The translations under genes and the position numbers were made by a program. Shown in pieces: positions 63,901 through 64,000 of a stretch of DNA of 64,000 nucleotides. Each line of letters begins with the position of its first letter. The first letter of the stretch is position 1. The notes below the pieces were generated by a model. The model saw only the letters and a program-made list of their open reading frames with translations. It made no database searches and was not told where the DNA came from. The stretch comes from Luteitalea pratensis (GTDB lineage Bacteria; Acidobacteriota; Vicinamibacteria; Vicinamibacterales; Vicinamibacteraceae). The DNA lies in contig NZ_CP015136.1 in assembly GCF_001618865.1 (NCBI RefSeq), forward strand, positions 5,491,001 to 5,555,000. The letters run 5' to 3'.

Positions 63901-64000
63901 CGCCACGTTCCTGCTGCCTTCGGGGGCGACCGTGCAGCGGACCTACGAGATCGCGGCCAAGAGCCGCTTCAACATCTGGGTGGATCTGGCGGCGCCGGAA
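60950..64000 (+). CDS. SBBP-repeat surface protein, partial at right edge
   Basis: The window holds the first 1,017 codons of a larger exported protein. A signal peptide at the N-terminus (RAAVALVMCLEARASA) is followed by an N-terminal region related to the DUF7948 type seen with SBBP repeats (YRGIYPGIDVRYRGN). Then come several beta-propeller-like SBBP repeats built around GSTTSADFP- or GYTSSTDLP-type turns. An EF-hand-like linker (DTDNDQLPDAWE, DANGDPDGDGLTNLQEY) leads to three repeats that each open with AEGAT (YLAEGATIGPF, YLAEGATINGF, FAEGATGPYF). The start could also be GTG 60959. Likely secreted or surface-attached. Confidence 0.85.
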   Translation, partial: MRRVGPRVCASARAAVALVMCLEARASAHDDIPTPLTPHRILTPTTTVGPAGAALPLAFEQAGDDAATTRARGYVARITRLGAQLVVQDGEGAAPRTWRWTLVGANADASPWRAGPTGEVHYLSSDAVVSRGLHAQVGYRGIYPGIDVRYRGNDGCVEQDFLVAPGAAPDRIRFRVDDADASLTTTGAIDIRVAPGASMRLEPPQAWQVAADGGTRRVPVAFRIAGDGVFGFTLGAYDAARELVIDPVLTYSVAIGGNGVEEATAVALDAQGRIYLAGYTSSTDLPWARIGGAGGKGDVFVARLDPTGQLVQVLAYFGGSESDNVRGLAVDTAGRMHVAGMTLSRDFPVVQPLAGMQTAPGAANAFVATVAANGNALDFSTYLGGSEADEAHGIGVAPDGALVVAGETRSTDFPVRNAHQPVAQGLDGFVTRIGGDGTLAWSTYHGGQASDSLFAVAVDSTGAAAVVGTSNSADYPVQQPSQARSGNFDATVSRFSVSGTLIFSTLLGGTGHESAHAVAVDAGGAIHVGGSTTSADFPATNTFGPAGTSMDAFVVTYASTGPRGASWRIGGSGIDRARAIAVDATGLYLAGQTASANFPVVRPVQVGGAGNGDAFVVMLRGASMVYATYLGTSGNDDATGLAVDGVGRVVVTGMVQAMGSVNHGPTDAFLYRLSSGDETTDTDNDQLPDAWETQFNLDPRLSDANGDPDGDGLTNLQEYQQGTHPLGRHTRYLAEGATIGPFETRLALLNPNAAPAAVLVRFLCQRACGVPDIPGQDTIVRRLLTLAPFARGTLDVSTVLGMADEEFATILESDQPVVADRTMTWDGSAYGSHAETAMTAPASNWYLAEGATINGFRLFYLLQNPNPVEANVTIEYLLGRGLKPVTLTYRVAPQSRATLDVSTQHPSLRAAEVSARISTDAGTPILVERAMYLNAGGRLFGAGHASAGITTPAPTWSFAEGATGPYFDTFLLIANPSSDSLSVRATFLLPSGATVQRTYEIAAKSRFNIWVDLAAPE

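Overview
The window is GC-rich, densely coding bacterial DNA. An Oar-type TonB-dependent receptor with a carboxypeptidase-like N-terminus, several Tat-exported Gfo/Idh/MocA oxidoreductases, an SBBP-repeat protein and small GTAG-headed hairpins between genes together suggest an Acidobacteriota chromosome, perhaps Vicinamibacteria/Luteitalea-like. This placement is inferred from gene content; there is no rRNA gene or phylogenetic marker analysis behind it. No tRNA, rRNA, transposase, integrase or cas gene was recognised.

Layout. 1-7.1 kb (minus strand): a two-subunit molybdenum hydroxylase (large subunit cut by the left edge), YqgE/AlgH, epoxyqueuosine reductase QueG and aconitase AcnA. 7.3-19.8 kb: two sugar-type ABC importers (binding protein, double ATPase, permease), the second lying downstream of a UxaA-family sugar-acid dehydratase and a zinc-type dehydrogenase, which looks like a sugar-acid uptake and catabolism locus; a NIPSNAP protein and an orphan gene lie between the importers. 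20.2-21.3 kb: a stand-alone protein with the Cys/His/Asp signature of YopT/AvrPphB-type (C58) cysteine proteases. 21.3-26.8 kb: an L,D-transpeptidase/M23 peptidase pair divergent from the TonB receptor. 26.8-27.8 kb: 15 tandem copies of a palindromic REP-like element. 27.9-35 kb: three Gfo/Idh/MocA oxidoreductases, an old-yellow-enzyme-like oxidoreductase and an MFS transporter. 35-44.6 kb: YvcK, then a tightly overlapping seven-gene operon (degenerate nucleotidyltransferase-like protein, TPM protein, LemA, two large polytopic membrane proteins, DinB, alpha/beta hydrolase). 44.6-53.2 kb: DUF72, a transglutaminase-like protein, a zinc ribbon, an EEP-family hydrolase, an M28 peptidase, an esterase, an SPFH/ribbon-helix-helix/hydrolase operon and a TlpA-like thioredoxin. 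53.4-64 kb: a protease/beta-propeller/outer-membrane-barrel fusion, a hotdog thioesterase, a TPR protein with two retropepsin-like DTG sites, an IclR regulator with a seven-iron ferredoxin, a cupredoxin lipoprotein, and an SBBP-repeat surface protein cut by the right edge.

The intergenic DNA is unusual. It carries two families of GTAG-headed hairpins (REP-like), a larger composite palindromic element found three times, two long A/G-rich hairpins, and many tracts of drifting 6-9 bp words. One REP copy lies inside a coding sequence and another extends the 3' end of a gene. The best candidates for follow-up are the C58-like protease gene and the REP array with its coding-region copies.
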